This document shows positions 7,274 through 16,460 of a stretch of 17,949 bases of DNA, piece after piece. The stretch comes from Gracilaria vermiculophylla (taxonomy: Eukaryota; Rhodophyta; Florideophyceae; Gracilariales; Gracilariaceae). The notes below the pieces were generated by a model, which saw nothing but the letters and a program-made list of their open reading frames with translations, made no database searches and was not told where the DNA came from. Position numbers and translations under genes: made by a program. The stretch is taken from assembly GCA_019155205.2 (NCBI GenBank), contig JAHNZQ020000308.1, positions 4,814,998-4,832,946 on the forward strand, read 5' to 3'. Position 1 is the stretch's first letter, and each line of letters starts with the position of its first letter.

Positions 7274-8829
7274 CTAGGGTTCTTTATCTGAAGAGCGGTG
7301 TTCTTCGGCCATCCATGCGTCAGCTGTTTTACGTCGCCAACCATGCAACTGCTGCATGAGCATTGCTTCCAAATTTTCACGAGCTGTGCAACCCGGCTGC
7401 AACTCAAGTTCTCCACGATCTTAGGCACTTATTATCTCCTCACACCTTCAATTGCTCTCTTCGATATAGTTTGCCTTACTTTCTTTTCAAGAAATGGACG
7501 CATCATATCGTCTACTCCAATTCAAAATGCTCCATCAGCTAGCCACTTCGCTCCAAAACGGGCAATGCGATTCATTGCAAAAGCTGCCGCTTCATTGCCA
7601 CATTCACTTGGGAAAACATAAAGCGCCGATTTCTTTGAGCTATCGCCGAGTGACTTCTTTCCCAACTGCCCGCACATAAGTTCTCCTTCCGTGAAATAGA
7701 CGTATGTGTCGCGTTGGCACACACCGGTAAATTTCCAAGGAGAAATGAGATCCTTTTTACAGCCTTTCTCTGCAACTTCGGTGGTAACGCAGGGCATGAT
7801 GTGTTGCAAAACACCTGTCTCGCCGACTTCATCGTTTGGATAGTACACAGCCTGTATATAGGCACTAGCAGATCGTACAGCGCTCTCAATCGAAGCAGAA
7901 TACAACTGCTTTCCGGTCCACAGCTGCACTGGTTTTAGGATGGCTGCAGTCGAAAGTGGGATTGTAAACTCTGCATTGGAAACCATTACAGCCACCCTGG
8001 AAAACTCGGCAACATCAATAAAATTGTTTTTAATTGTGATAAAATGCAAAGCAGCAATGAAATCCTGTGTTGCCGCCATCAGTGGCTCTTCTCTTTTCGG
8101 TGTACATATATTTCGTATCAATCTAATGAGCTCCAAGGCCTCCGTCCGAGTTTCCTGAGTTTGAGGAACATAAAAATTCATTTCATCTCCGTCAAAATGA
8201 GCATTGTAAGGTGCGCATACGCATTCTTTTAAACGAAAAGTTTGATGGGGTGATATCTTCACTTGACGCACTATGATAGATATACGATGAAGACTGGGTT
8301 GCCAGTTGAATAAAACTATGGCACCATCTAGCAAATAACTTTCGACAATGGTCCCCGGTACCTAATACCATTGTCGGATATCTTCATTCAGCATGATGAG
8401 GGAACAAAATTCGCATATAATTTGCAAAAGCTTCAGGGTGACCTTGAAGTAACCGGCGTGGAAGACCGGCAACAAAAGCCTTATGTACCCAAAATGATCA
8501 ATGCATTGTTCTTGCTTTTGGTTGCAGGCTTCGCATATCGCATTTATGTCAATGGCCCCGAGGCGCGAATCACGCGCGTTGTCGCGAATTTGCAAACTAT
8601 CGCGCAGGTTATATATTTCGCGATTGTTGCCGTCGATGTAAGTATTCGACGCAGTCTCCTCGACGGAAGCGACGCCGAACTTGATGGCCTTGAATCGATC
8701 TGGGGCCGCCGACTGCTCAACAGTCTCCTTCTTCTTAGTGACGCGTGGGGGCCAAATGACGAAAGAAGTGTCTGGTTTTGTGGCGCTGGCGTCAGTTTCC
8801 TCCGTTTGAATTGGTGTTTCTTTGCACAT
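7274..8829 (-). pseudogene. POLR3A: RNA polymerase III largest subunit (RPC1/POLR3A) pseudogene, internal deletion
   Basis: From ATG 8827-8829 an unconserved 45-residue leader is followed by the RPC1 N-terminal clamp region: CEACNQKQEQCIDHFGYIR (zinc site C-x2-C-x6-C-x2-H), LPVFHAGYFK, CEFCSLIML. At 8362-8364 a TAG is reached, and in the same frame the sequence jumps to TIVESYLLDGAIVLFN and QPSLHRISI, far downstream in the normal protein, so some hundreds of codons are missing. The active-site motif reads NAHFDGDEMN; the first of the three metal-binding Asp is His. Downstream come PILKPVQLWTGKQ-type sequence, ELMCGQLGKKSLG and a helix with NEAAAFAMNRIARF, then TGA (7522-7524) in place of Ser, TAA TAA near 7430, and a frame change into LELQPGCTARENLEAML, the stretch that marks Pol III rather than Pol I or II. 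No introns are seen, so it is a processed copy or comes from an intron-poor gene. Confidence 0.88.
8343..8376. repeat. 34-bp inverted repeat at the POLR3A deletion junction
   Basis: Perfect 10-bp arms (CGACAATGGT at 8343-8352, ACCATTGTCG at 8367-8376) flank 14 bases that include the palindrome GGTACC. The left arm codes native downstream protein (TIVE on the minus strand) and the right arm codes the end of the N-terminal part (RQWY), so the deletion fused two native sequences through an inverted repeat. Confidence 0.7.
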
Positions 8830-9107
8830 GGTGCATCAGATACACGCCTTACGCGCGTGTTGTGAGCTAGCTACGTTGTGATTAGTGAGTAGGTGCATAG
8901 ATTTGAGCTGAAGCTCTCACTACCTCATTTCAGAAAAGTTGGGGAGCCAGCGCTCTCTGAAGTTGCTTATATTGTTCCACAACTGCTGAAGACCATAGCC
9001 TGTTTTAAAAACTCTCACAGGTGACAAGAGGCTTCTCAATTGTTTTCGATTCTTGGTCGATAAATAAAGTAGATGTTTCTGATTATGGACGGCGGTGAAA
9101 TTTCTTT
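8830..9107. other. No recognised gene
   Basis: Upstream flank of the POLR3A pseudogene. Short coding-like readings exist on the plus strand (LPHFRKVGEPALSEVAYIV near 8915-8975; RGFSIVFDSWSINK near 9025-9065, slightly reminiscent of hAT or MULE transposases) but they are interrupted and too short to assign. Confidence 0.3.
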
Positions 9108-9494
9108 CTATACAAAGAATCGGGAAATGTTAAAATAATATGTCAAAAGTTCGGGTAAAAGTATGCGATCGAGCTGACTCTTGGACATAATTATGTCGAT
9201 GCTCGATGCACAACGCCGTCCAGTATATCGCAGTTGAGAGAATATTTTGTAAGCATGGCAGTGGTCACGAACGGCTGCATGCATGGCATCGATAGATTTT
9301 GGGTTTCTGTAGCCCCTGAAAAAATCAAACTGCACTTCCTCTGAATCAGAAGGTACATCGTTGGACCGGAAGCACGTACCTGTTTCAAAAAATCTTGAAA
9401 GCGGCTCACGAAATAGTATTTTGAGGTGATCATTAGAGTTCTTCGGCGAGCAGAAGAAGGGGTAAACGGCAACAGATAAACGCCAGAAACGTAG
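9108..9494 (-). CDS. Unassigned open frame of 128 codons
   Basis: The minus strand is open from after a TGA at 9495-9497 to the stop at 9108-9110. The middle part is protein-like (DSEEVQFDFFRGYRNPKS, then IDAMHAAVRDHCHAYKIF), but there is no good early ATG and the first part overlaps the repeat at 9421-9560, where another frame is the one shared with the second repeat copy. I recognise no family. It may be a fragment of a transposon gene or a chance open frame. Confidence 0.25.
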   Translation of the reverse strand, partial: LRFWRLSVAVYPFFCSPKNSNDHLKILFREPLSRFFETGTCFRSNDVPSDSEEVQFDFFRGYRNPKSIDAMHAAVRDHCHAYKIFSQLRYTGRRCASSIDIIMSKSQLDRILLPELLTYYFNISRFFV

Positions 9495-9560
9495 TCATGA
9501 GGTCGTCCGTGAGATTTGCAGGTGATTGCTTCATTTCGTTGCCAGCGGATTGCCAACAGC
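9421..9560 (+). repeat. Direct repeat X, copy 1
   Basis: This stretch aligns with 10353-10488 in the same orientation, including shared runs such as GAGGTGATCATT, TCCGTGAGATTTGCAGGTGA and TTGCCAGCG, with scattered substitutions and small gaps. The copies lie about 930 bases apart. I cannot tell whether they are ends of one element or two dispersed copies. Confidence 0.7.
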
Positions 9561-9565
9561 ATTCT

Positions 9566-9590
9566 TAGTGGGCAGGTACTGCCCCACTAG
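9566..9590. repeat. Near-perfect palindrome
   Basis: TTAGTGGGCAG and CTGCCCCACTA are inverted repeats separated by three bases (GTA), with one unpaired C. It lies just after repeat X copy 1. Possible hairpin; role unknown. Confidence 0.45.
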
Positions 9591-10352
9591 GCCTGGCTTG
9601 AACATGGTTTCATTCGTTATGGGTTTCATTTTGCTGAGGATATTTCCACTTGCAGCACCGCAAACAAGGAGAAACGTCACAGGACGTCACTGGCGTCTAT
9701 ATCGCGTAATGGAAAAGAGCTCCTGTGCAACCCCAACACGCGTGCGGCGAATGCATTTCGAGCGCAGATTGGCTGTTGGATACCATGCCGCCAGAATCGG
9801 CGTTGTACGGCTGGAGGAGGGATTCTCACCCGAGTTCAAAACCGCGAACACAAACGCGCTCTACGCAGCTTAACTCGTCGCGTGAGCCTCCTCCGCCCGA
9901 CCCCTTGAGAGTCTGGTCCGTGTCTACGCCATGATTGTTAGCAGTCCCGCCCACCCTGCCCGACATGGGCTTCAATGTGCGGACTCTTCACTGAAGAGAG
10001 CACTGTTCCGCACTGTCGTTGTGTGCTACGGTTTGGCGTTGTCACCGCACGCTGTCATGTGGAATAGATCGTTGTGCATCTCCTGCGAAACTCCGTGAAA
10101 ACGTCTCACAGGCGCAGTCCGGAAGCAAACCACCTTCAAAAGATGGGTGTATCTAAGCTGGATGCTGTGCATAGATGCAACGGTTTGAGGCTGAAGACGT
10201 CATCGTCATCGTCATCGAGCACCTCGCCTCAGACTCGTGTCGAACAACATTGTAACTTTGGCACCTTCAGCATGGTGGGTAGTCCATCCGCTGCTGTGTT
10301 TACCGGGGCGCTCTCAAGGATTGAGGTGGCGAGAAAAAAAAAGCACATTGTG
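9591..10352. other. No recognised gene; short trinucleotide-like run
   Basis: The GC content is higher than around it and open frames occur on the plus strand (for example 9526-9873 and 10074-10358) without recognisable domains. A short repeated CATCGT run at about 10200-10220 gives a Ser-rich or Asp-rich reading. I see nothing here that I can support as a gene. Confidence 0.35.
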
Positions 10353-10488
10353 AGGTGATCATTTGAGTTTTTCATCCAGCAGAAGACGTATTAGGCGGTA
10401 AAGGGTATACGCCAGGAACGTTTTCATGAGATTGTCCGTGAGATTTGCAGGTGATTGCTTCCGTTCCTTGCCAGCGATTTGTTGCTGT
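10353..10488 (+). repeat. Direct repeat X, copy 2
   Basis: Second copy of the repeat at 9421-9560. Its right end abuts the start of the 553-bp repeat Z copy at 10491, so Z may have inserted at a TA at this point. Confidence 0.7.
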
Positions 10489-10490
10489 AG

Positions 10491-11043
10491 TACAGTGGCT
10501 CCTAAGGGGAAAATGGTGGTGTGGCCTCATGGTATAATATTCCTAAGGAGGGCTCGTATATTATTAGCTGCGCCACGAGGTGCATGATTTGGCCCGCGTG
10601 CGCTACAGTATCCTTAAGGGGCGGTAGAATTCATATTTATTTTAGGTAATTTATGCAGGTAATTAGTACAGTAGCGAGACCTGCCGAGGCGGGCTCCCGG
10701 CTTGATACTTAATCCACCCGTTGAGCTCCACCTCTGGGGAAGTAAAGACAAGCACCCTTGAGTCTTCATCTACTTTTCTGGTTGGAGTCTCTTGTCGATC
10801 AACGCAGTTTTCTAAGCCGCCGATCCCCAGGTCGCATCATAGCAGCGCCTGTAGGAGCATTGTCCGCCCAGTGAACCTCCCCCTACGCTTGGTGTTTGTG
10901 GATCCCTTTTCAGAATTCCCCCGGCTCGCGACAGCGGAAAGCGGAGACCACCTTTACGAATACGCGCCTTTGGAGTCAACAAAAACTCCTAACGGACGTT
11001 GTGCTTTACTACCTCGAGAGAAGGGCTGACAGTACCACAGTTG
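10491..11043 (+). repeat. Interspersed repeat Z, copy A (553 bp)
   Basis: One of three copies in the window (with 13751-14301 minus and 15439-15989 plus). All start TACAGTGGACC-like (TACAGTGGCTC here) and end with a version of GGTACCACAACTA; the ends are weak inverted repeats of each other. Shared blocks include GAGACCTGCCGAGGCGGGCT, GAGCTCCACCTCTGGGGAAG and GCAGCGCCTGTAGGAGCATT. The length is nearly constant, so this is a defined unit and not random similarity. No function is recognised; a non-autonomous DNA element is one possibility. Confidence 0.8.
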
Positions 11044-11552
11044 CCTTGATGACCAGATAGCACACGACATTCACATTCTATTCGAGCACGCTACTATCGA
11101 AATGACATAGTTTTTAATTTATTTATAAAACTCAGAAATATTTGTTTTTTAAGTCGTAAGTTACAGAGGATACCCTCCGTCAAACAAACGTCGTTGCTCG
11201 TAAGTCAGAGCGTGATGGGGAGGGTTTTTGAAGGCTGTCAGGCCACTGCCTTATCATTAATTAAAATTGTAGCCCATTGCATTTACACTTCATTTTGAGG
11301 GGTTTTCTCGGCGGGTAATGCGTACTTTCTATCTAAAATTTACAGATTGACATGATCTCTGCCTAGAAAACTCCTTGAGGAATAAAACATTAGACATTGG
11401 TTTTCTGGTAGTAACAATCCTGATTACTCTGGACTGTTCAGGCTATAATAAAATGAGAGGACTACCTATTGGTTAAGAATACGCCTTGGCTATAGTGACA
11501 TGGGTTTTGAATTAAAGTACGTGGTGCAGACGGAGTTGAAGTTTTAGATTTT
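11044..11552. other. AT-rich spacer, no recognised gene
   Basis: No coding-like frame. The segment at about 11150-11215 contains two related GTCGTAAGT / CTCGTAAGTC stretches, slightly like the ends of pogo-type DNA elements, which is too weak to call. Confidence 0.3.
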
Positions 11553-11800
11553 TGTTGATACTGAAACGCTGAAGTACGCAGTGTACCGGGGAGTACTATT
11601 GCTGGCAATATTGACGCGTAGATGGTTGGAAGTAAGAGGAAAGCGCTGATTTGAAATAATTTGCCTTGTCGGTGTTTTGCGAAAACTCTCAGCTCCGCAT
11701 AGTTCTTAAAGAGGTGCATGAGCTCCAATACCGTAAATAAGTAGAGCTAAGTACCTCCTGGATACCTCTCGACCCGTGTGATTTTGAAAGTCATCCAACA
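11553..11800 (+). repeat. Copia-type LTR Y, copy 1 (248 bp)
   Basis: The stretch begins TGTTGATA and ends CATCCAACA, giving 5-bp inverted ends TGTTG/CAACA as in the miniature LTR element. It is followed at once by a PBS-like sequence (11801-11811). A related, shorter sequence lies in the opposite orientation at 12953-13100. The combination of LTR-type ends, PBS and a second copy supports an LTR; the start point is chosen from the TG motif and is less certain than the end. Confidence 0.6.
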
Positions 11801-11811
11801 GGTTACCCAGC
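11801..11811 (+). promoter_or_regulatory. Damaged initiator tRNA-Met primer-binding site
   Basis: GGTTACCCAGC equals the PBS of the miniature LTR element (GGTTATGGGCCCAGC) with TGGG removed, and the next bases (TA) also match. It sits directly after the LTR end CCAACA. Confidence 0.6.
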
Positions 11812-12952
11812 TACATTAACAGGCTTTTCTCATCCGCAATCGTTGCATACTCCAATACCGATCAAATGCCGTACACCCACCAGTTAATTTGTACCTTTAG
11901 CCGTTTTGGTGCTATTGCTATCATTCTACGTACAATTGGGTCTCTTCTTCTAGGTGGAGCCACTACTGCGCTCCCGCGATCATTCATATCCTTCTTGAAA
12001 AATACATAGCTCAGCTGACGCCACATGTAGTAACACACAGGCAGTGTCTCAGTGCCCTGACATTTAACATTAGGATAAATCTCACTGACACATTAAAAAA
12101 ATATTTATCAGTTTCCATAAATTTTTATGAAACTTTCAAAATGAGCAGGAAGAACAAGAATGGATCTCGCTTTTCCATTGTTCTCGCGCAGGCTCCTGCA
12201 TAATTTGTTTTCAAGCTGAGTCCTAGTATGTGCATCTGCTATTGTAATACTGGTGTTTCAATACCAGCTTAGGCCCGGTGGTTAATAAATGCACCATTTG
12301 AGTTGTAAAACTTCCTTTCTAACCTCGAAACGTCTTTCACAGAAAGGTATGATGGTGACGGCAGCAAAATAAAGACTATTTTTGTCCTTTTAAATATCGA
12401 CAAGGAGTATTGGTGAATTATTATGGAAGACCCTATTCTGGTTCATCGCAAGCACATGGACACTATCCAACCACATCTTTTACGGACAGTATGGATTGCA
12501 GGTTCCCTGCTAGTTTCTTTAAAACGCATGGAATAAGCGTTTTTATACGTAAGCCCTGGCCAATACACTTTTCCAATCATGTCCAAAAGATTATGATGCT
12601 GGACATCGGCAGGTGCTAACGCGAGCAAAATGGTTGCAGCTGTAGCTGTTACATAAGTTCATTAACAACCGAGTTTGCGGCTGACAGAGCTTTTGTTCCA
12701 CTAGAGACGTACAAACTATGGCACAGCAAGCAGTACGCCCGAAACCGGTAGGTAAGCACCAAAATGCGTCTGATCTAGAGAGCACAGTGTAGCCAAACGT
12801 AAAAGGAGAGACCAAATGGTACATGAAAATGACAACAACAGCACCAGAACGGCTGTAGGAATAGGATGGCCAGCAGGCTTACGGAAAATGATTTTCATTA
12901 GTGAATGCAGATATTGCGAATCAGTAAGGCCTCTTGGTATAGCTAACTAACC
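11812..12952. other. Possible remains of LTR element interior, no recognised gene
   Basis: This segment lies between two oppositely oriented LTR Y copies, so it may contain leader or gag remnants of one or both. Short minus-strand frames look protein-like (12628-12443, with VQHHNLLDMIGKVYWPGL) but match nothing I know. No RT, integrase or protease motif is visible. Confidence 0.3.
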
Positions 12953-13100
12953 TGCTCTGTGATTGTAGAAACCAAAGAAGTCCAGACTGTGCATGGATAT
13001 ACTTAGCCTTACTAAGTAGTGGAGGAGGAGCTTATGAACCTCTCCAAGAATGGTGCAGAGCTCCTCCTCCACGCCAACCATCTACGCCACAATAGTATAG
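12953..13100 (-). repeat. Copia-type LTR Y, copy 2 (deleted)
   Basis: Compared with the reverse complement of 11553-11800, this plus-strand stretch shares TACTTAGC, GAGCT-ATG-ACCTCT-AAGAA, CCAACCATCTACGC and CAATAGTA in the same order, with a deletion of roughly 90 bases. On the minus strand it is followed by GGTTAGTTAGC (12953-12943), a degraded version of the PBS. The far end is not visible. Confidence 0.5.
13019..13072. repeat. 14-bp perfect inverted repeat
   Basis: GTGGAGGAGGAGCT (13019-13032) and AGCTCCTCCTCCAC (13059-13072) flank 26 bases. It lies inside LTR Y copy 2; the corresponding part of copy 1 does not have the perfect arms, so it arose in this copy. Confidence 0.7.
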
Positions 13101-13243
13101 AACCTTATCCTCCATTAGGAAAAAATGTGAGGAAGGCACAATTGTGCGCTATACACGTGTGCCACTACGAAATCACTGAAAGTTCTAAGTTTGCTCGAGT
13201 GACATCTGTCACTTTCACAGATCGATGAACTCGTAAATGCATA

Positions 13244-13750
13244 CAGTCTGTTTCAAAATCATATCACGTCGGTGTCGAAGTACAAAAATTGTGAATTTGG
13301 TACTGTACGTCTACCAAATCCAAATTCAAAATAAAAGGAAGTCCAAAAACTGTTTTAAGATTATAACAGCTTCGTCTAATTTAAATCTCTTTTGGTTCCC
13401 TAGTAGCTAAAGTTTCGACCTCTTTGATGAATAACGCAAATACAGCAATTGGGCATCGAATTAATGTAGCCATTAAGTGTCGAAATAAAATTATCACCCC
13501 AGCAGTTCGTCATAGAGTTTTCCAAATCGACAACTGTGCTAAACTGCCTTCCATGGCCATGAACCACTCTCGATAGTAAACCCAATCCATTATGAAAGTG
13601 GTTTAAGTCTGGTGAGCGTGCTGGCTGATCCATTACCATAGTTTTTGCTTCTGTAGCCAATCGGACATTAGTTTCGATGTGTGTACCGGTGTATTATCTT
13701 GCTCGAAAACAAATTTTTTTCCGTGTACACAGTATCTGTAAGGCAGCTTA
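13244..13750 (-). mobile_element. Tc3-like relic, copy 3 (C-terminal half only)
   Basis: The right transposon end is at 13244 (TA at 13242-13243, then seven bases and TTTCAAAATCATATCA, like the other two copies). Inside, on the minus strand, the transposase C-terminus reads FEQDNTPVHTSKLMSDWL (second catalytic Asp), then after a frameshift MDQPARSPDLN, where the catalytic Glu position (TIEN in copy 2) reads HFHN, and it ends RGRNFSY. The sequence stops homology at about 13750, exactly where repeat Z copy B begins, so the N-terminal half is missing. This copy is more diverged than the other two and represents a different subfamily. Confidence 0.75.
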
Positions 13751-14301
13751 TAGTTGTGGTACCATCAGTTTTCCTTTTCAGGTGGTAGTGCTCAACGTCC
13801 GTTAGGAGTTTTTGTTGACTCCAAAGGCGCGAGTTCCTAATGGTGGTCTCCAGTAATCGCTGTCGCAAACCGGGGGAATTCTAAAAGGGGATCCGCAAAC
13901 ACCAAGTGGAGGGGGAGATTCACTGGGCGGGCAGTGCTCCTACAGGCGCTGCTACGCGGTGATCTGGGGATCGGCAGCTTAGAAATCTTAAGATGTACGA
14001 CGAGAGTCTCCAACCAAAAAAATGGATGTAGACTTCAGCGTGCTTGGTTTACTTCTCCAGAGGTGGAGGTCGACCAGCAGATTTAGTACCGTGCCGGGAG
14101 ACCTCATCCGCAAGTCTCGCTAATGTAGTAATGACCTGCAGCAAGTAACTAATATAAATATAAATTGTACCGTCCCTCAAGGATAGTATACTGCACCCGG
14201 GCCGACTTATGCACTACGTGGCTTGGTTAATAAAATAAGAGCCATCTTCGGAATATCCCACCATAAAGCCACTCCAAAATATCACAGTAGGGTCCACTGT
14301 A
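13751..14301 (-). repeat. Interspersed repeat Z, copy B (551 bp)
   Basis: Minus-strand copy of the unit at 10491-11043 and 15439-15989, same start (TACAGTGGACCC) and end (GGTACCACAACTA). It abuts the broken end of Tc3-like copy 3, suggesting insertion there followed by loss of the other side, or a rearrangement at this boundary. Confidence 0.8.
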
Positions 14302-14370
14302 CTGCACAAATGGCATGGACAACGTCAGTTCTCTGACGCACTATCCTGACTATCTCTCTACCTTTGACGG

Positions 14371-15166
14371 AATAAAATATCACGATGGTGACAGCCAATG
14401 TGATAAAGATGATCCAGACAATAAATGTTCTTCGTATGAGATTGTCGAAAATTCCAAATGAAGTGAATTCTCCTCTATGGACAACCTTCCATATCGAGAA
14501 ACGCTTGGAAAGCTTTTATTCGTTATCACTCGTACTCGTCCAGACATCTCAACTGGGGTCTGATTGCTTAGAAAGTTTCATTCCTGTTCATTAATGGTGA
14601 ATTGGAAAGCAATGAAATACAGAATTTTGGTATCTAAAGGTAACTACGAACCACAAGCTTTGAATTATTAAAAATGGGGGAATTGCATTAGAGGCGTGGT
14701 CAGACGTAGACTGGGGCCAAGAAGAGGATGAAAGTCTCTTGCACAGGACTTGTCATTTTCATCCATTAGGTTCCAGTGGTTTGCGCTTTAAAGCTTCAGC
14801 AGTCACTTGCGCTATCTGCATTTGAAGCCGATTTTTACGTTTTATCTCAATGTGTTCGTAACATAAAGTTGATACTGCTACTTTACACGGATATCAATCA
14901 ACCGTTGCAAACATCAGTGCTCATTCACCAGAACAGTTTGGGAAGCATCAAGTGGACGGACGAAGTTCAAGGACTGCGTAACAATGGACATGAGGGCATA
15001 CATTACAACTTTTTGAGGGAAGCTGTACGTGAAGGTCTTCTTTTGGTTTAGTACACACCGTCGGAGGTACATTTTGCAGACTTGTTTACGAACATAATAT
15101 GTCGATCTTTTTTATAGCGCCATATGAATTGCTTGAGAATCATTCCATCATCTTTTCGAAGGGGGT
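14371..15166 (+). pseudogene. Ty1/copia Pol relic: end of RT and RNase H
   Basis: The recognisable part starts at 14489 with YRETLGKLLFVITRTRPDIS, the block near the end of copia reverse transcriptase, followed by TGA and LLRKF, VNWKAMKYRILVSKGNYE. After a frame change comes WSDVDWG (14697, RNase H Asp motif), then after one extra base near 14775 LKLQQSLALSAFEADFYVLS, QCVRNIKL and GSIKWTDEVQGLRNN through HYNFLREAVREGL. After TAG (15049-15051) ADLFT appears, the usual C-terminal motif. At least two frameshifts and several stops, so it is dead. Upstream Pol domains (integrase, fingers and palm) are absent from the window. It is the likely type of partner for the miniature LTR element, though not shown to be the same family. 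Confidence 0.85.
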
Positions 15167-15382
15167 TGTTGGAATATGGTGAGAGAGGCTCATAAGCTCA
15201 CGTGAACCTGTGAAGTAAACTTGCGTGCAATATAACAGGAACACGATGGAATGGTAGCGTCTTTGATTTATTTGATTGTCTATGAATATGCGTGATAGAA
15301 AATGGAATCACTCTCAGATAAAGTGTTGGATGCAGCGCAGCTTAAACCCAAGACGTCTAATGACATCTTGAAGTTCAATACA
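15157..15382 (+). repeat. Polypurine tract and 3' LTR of the copia relic
   Basis: CGAAGGGGGT (15157-15166) directly precedes TGTTGGAATATGG at 15167, the expected arrangement of polypurine tract and LTR start just after the copia reading frame. The LTR end is uncertain; TTCAATACA at 15382 is a candidate. Part of it (about 15283-15349, with GAATATGCGTGATAGAAA and GCTTAAACC) resembles 16090-16133, which may be a fragment of a second copy. Confidence 0.5.
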
Positions 15383-15438
15383 GCCTGGTAGAATAATCAT
15401 TATGTGCTATGCTGAAAGACATACATACATTAGTGTAG

Positions 15439-15989
15439 TACAGTAGATCCTAAGGTGATATTGTGGAGTGGCTGTGTGGTGGGATATTCCAAAGAATGGC
15501 TAGTGTTTTATGGACCGAGAAACGTGGTGCATAAGTCGGCCCAAGTGCGCTACAGCATCCTTAAGGGACGGTGAAATTTATATTTATATTAGTTAATTTG
15601 TGCGGGTAATTTCTACAGCAGTGAGACCTGCCGAGGCGGGCTCCCGGCTTGATGCTTAATCTGCCGGTCGAGCTCCACCTCTGGGGAAGTAAACCAAGCA
15701 CCCTTGAGTCTATATCCATTTTTCCGATTGGGGTCTCTCGTCGTGAACCCTAAGGTTCTTAAGCTGCCAATCCCCATGTCGCCTCGTAGCAGCGCCTGTA
15801 GGAGCATTGTCCACACAGTGAACCTCCCCCTCTGCTTGGTGTTTGCAGATCCCCTTTTAGAATTCCCTCGGTTTGCGAGAGCGACTACCGGAGACCACCT
15901 TTTGAAACTCGCGCCTTTGGAGTCAAGAAAAACTCTTTACGGACATTTTGCACTACCACCTCAAAAAAAAACTGATGATACCACAACTA
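15439..15989 (+). repeat. Interspersed repeat Z, copy C (551 bp)
   Basis: Third copy of repeat Z, plus strand. It starts TACAGTAGATCC and ends GATACCACAACTA. It carries the same blocks as copies A and B. Open frames in A and C overlap in the same frame, but this is expected from nucleotide similarity and is not evidence of coding. Confidence 0.8.
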
Positions 15990-16193
15990 GAACACTGTGG
16001 TGATTCTGATACTGAATAGTACTGCTTATAAACACTGCTTTAACAGACAGAGAGGTTCTACAACTCTCAGTCAGTCTTGTCATTTCACTTGAATATCGTG
16101 ATAGAAAGAGTCTTTGTCTTACGCAGACTTAAACCAAATGATCGCAAAAAGAACCCTTCCCTTAAATAGATCGGTTTCCAATTCCTTGTTTGT

Positions 16194-16440
16194 TGTCGAT
16201 CAGAATATATATTTCTTATCGAAAACCTTTTAGATTTAAAGAAAACAAAAGCTGACGGCCGCCGCTAGAAGCTTTTCCGAAAGAAGAACTATCAAGTATC
16301 AAAAAAATATGTCCACATCTCCAGTGTCAAATAGGTGAGCTACTTGTCGTGAGATAATTCACCGATATCCAAAAGATATCAAGAAACTGTAGAGCTACCT
16401 GTCAAATTGCGTTTCTTTCACTAAGACGAAACCGATTGGG
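16194..16440 (+). pseudogene. Unknown coding repeat, copy 1 (broken)
   Basis: Reads CRSEYIFLIENLLDLKKTKA, then a TAG, then KNYQVSKKYV. It matches 17294-17550 over its full length at both DNA and protein level. No family recognised. The preceding bases (about 16105-16193) also align with 17207-17293. Confidence 0.45.
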
Positions 16441-16460
16441 TCTAAATTTTTTCTCTACAG

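Noticed and set aside
8371..8865. A 164-residue plus-strand open frame.
   Set aside because: It is antisense to the conserved N-terminal part of the POLR3A pseudogene, whose zinc-site and clamp motifs decide the strand.
9001..9070. A hAT or MULE transposase fragment (RGFSIVFDSWS).
   Set aside because: The resemblance covers about ten residues only, with stops and frame changes on both sides.
10721..11029. A protein-coding gene inside repeat Z, since copies A and C share a frame.
   Set aside because: The shared frame follows from nucleotide similarity; copy B does not keep it obviously open and there is no recognisable domain or excess of silent changes that I can show.
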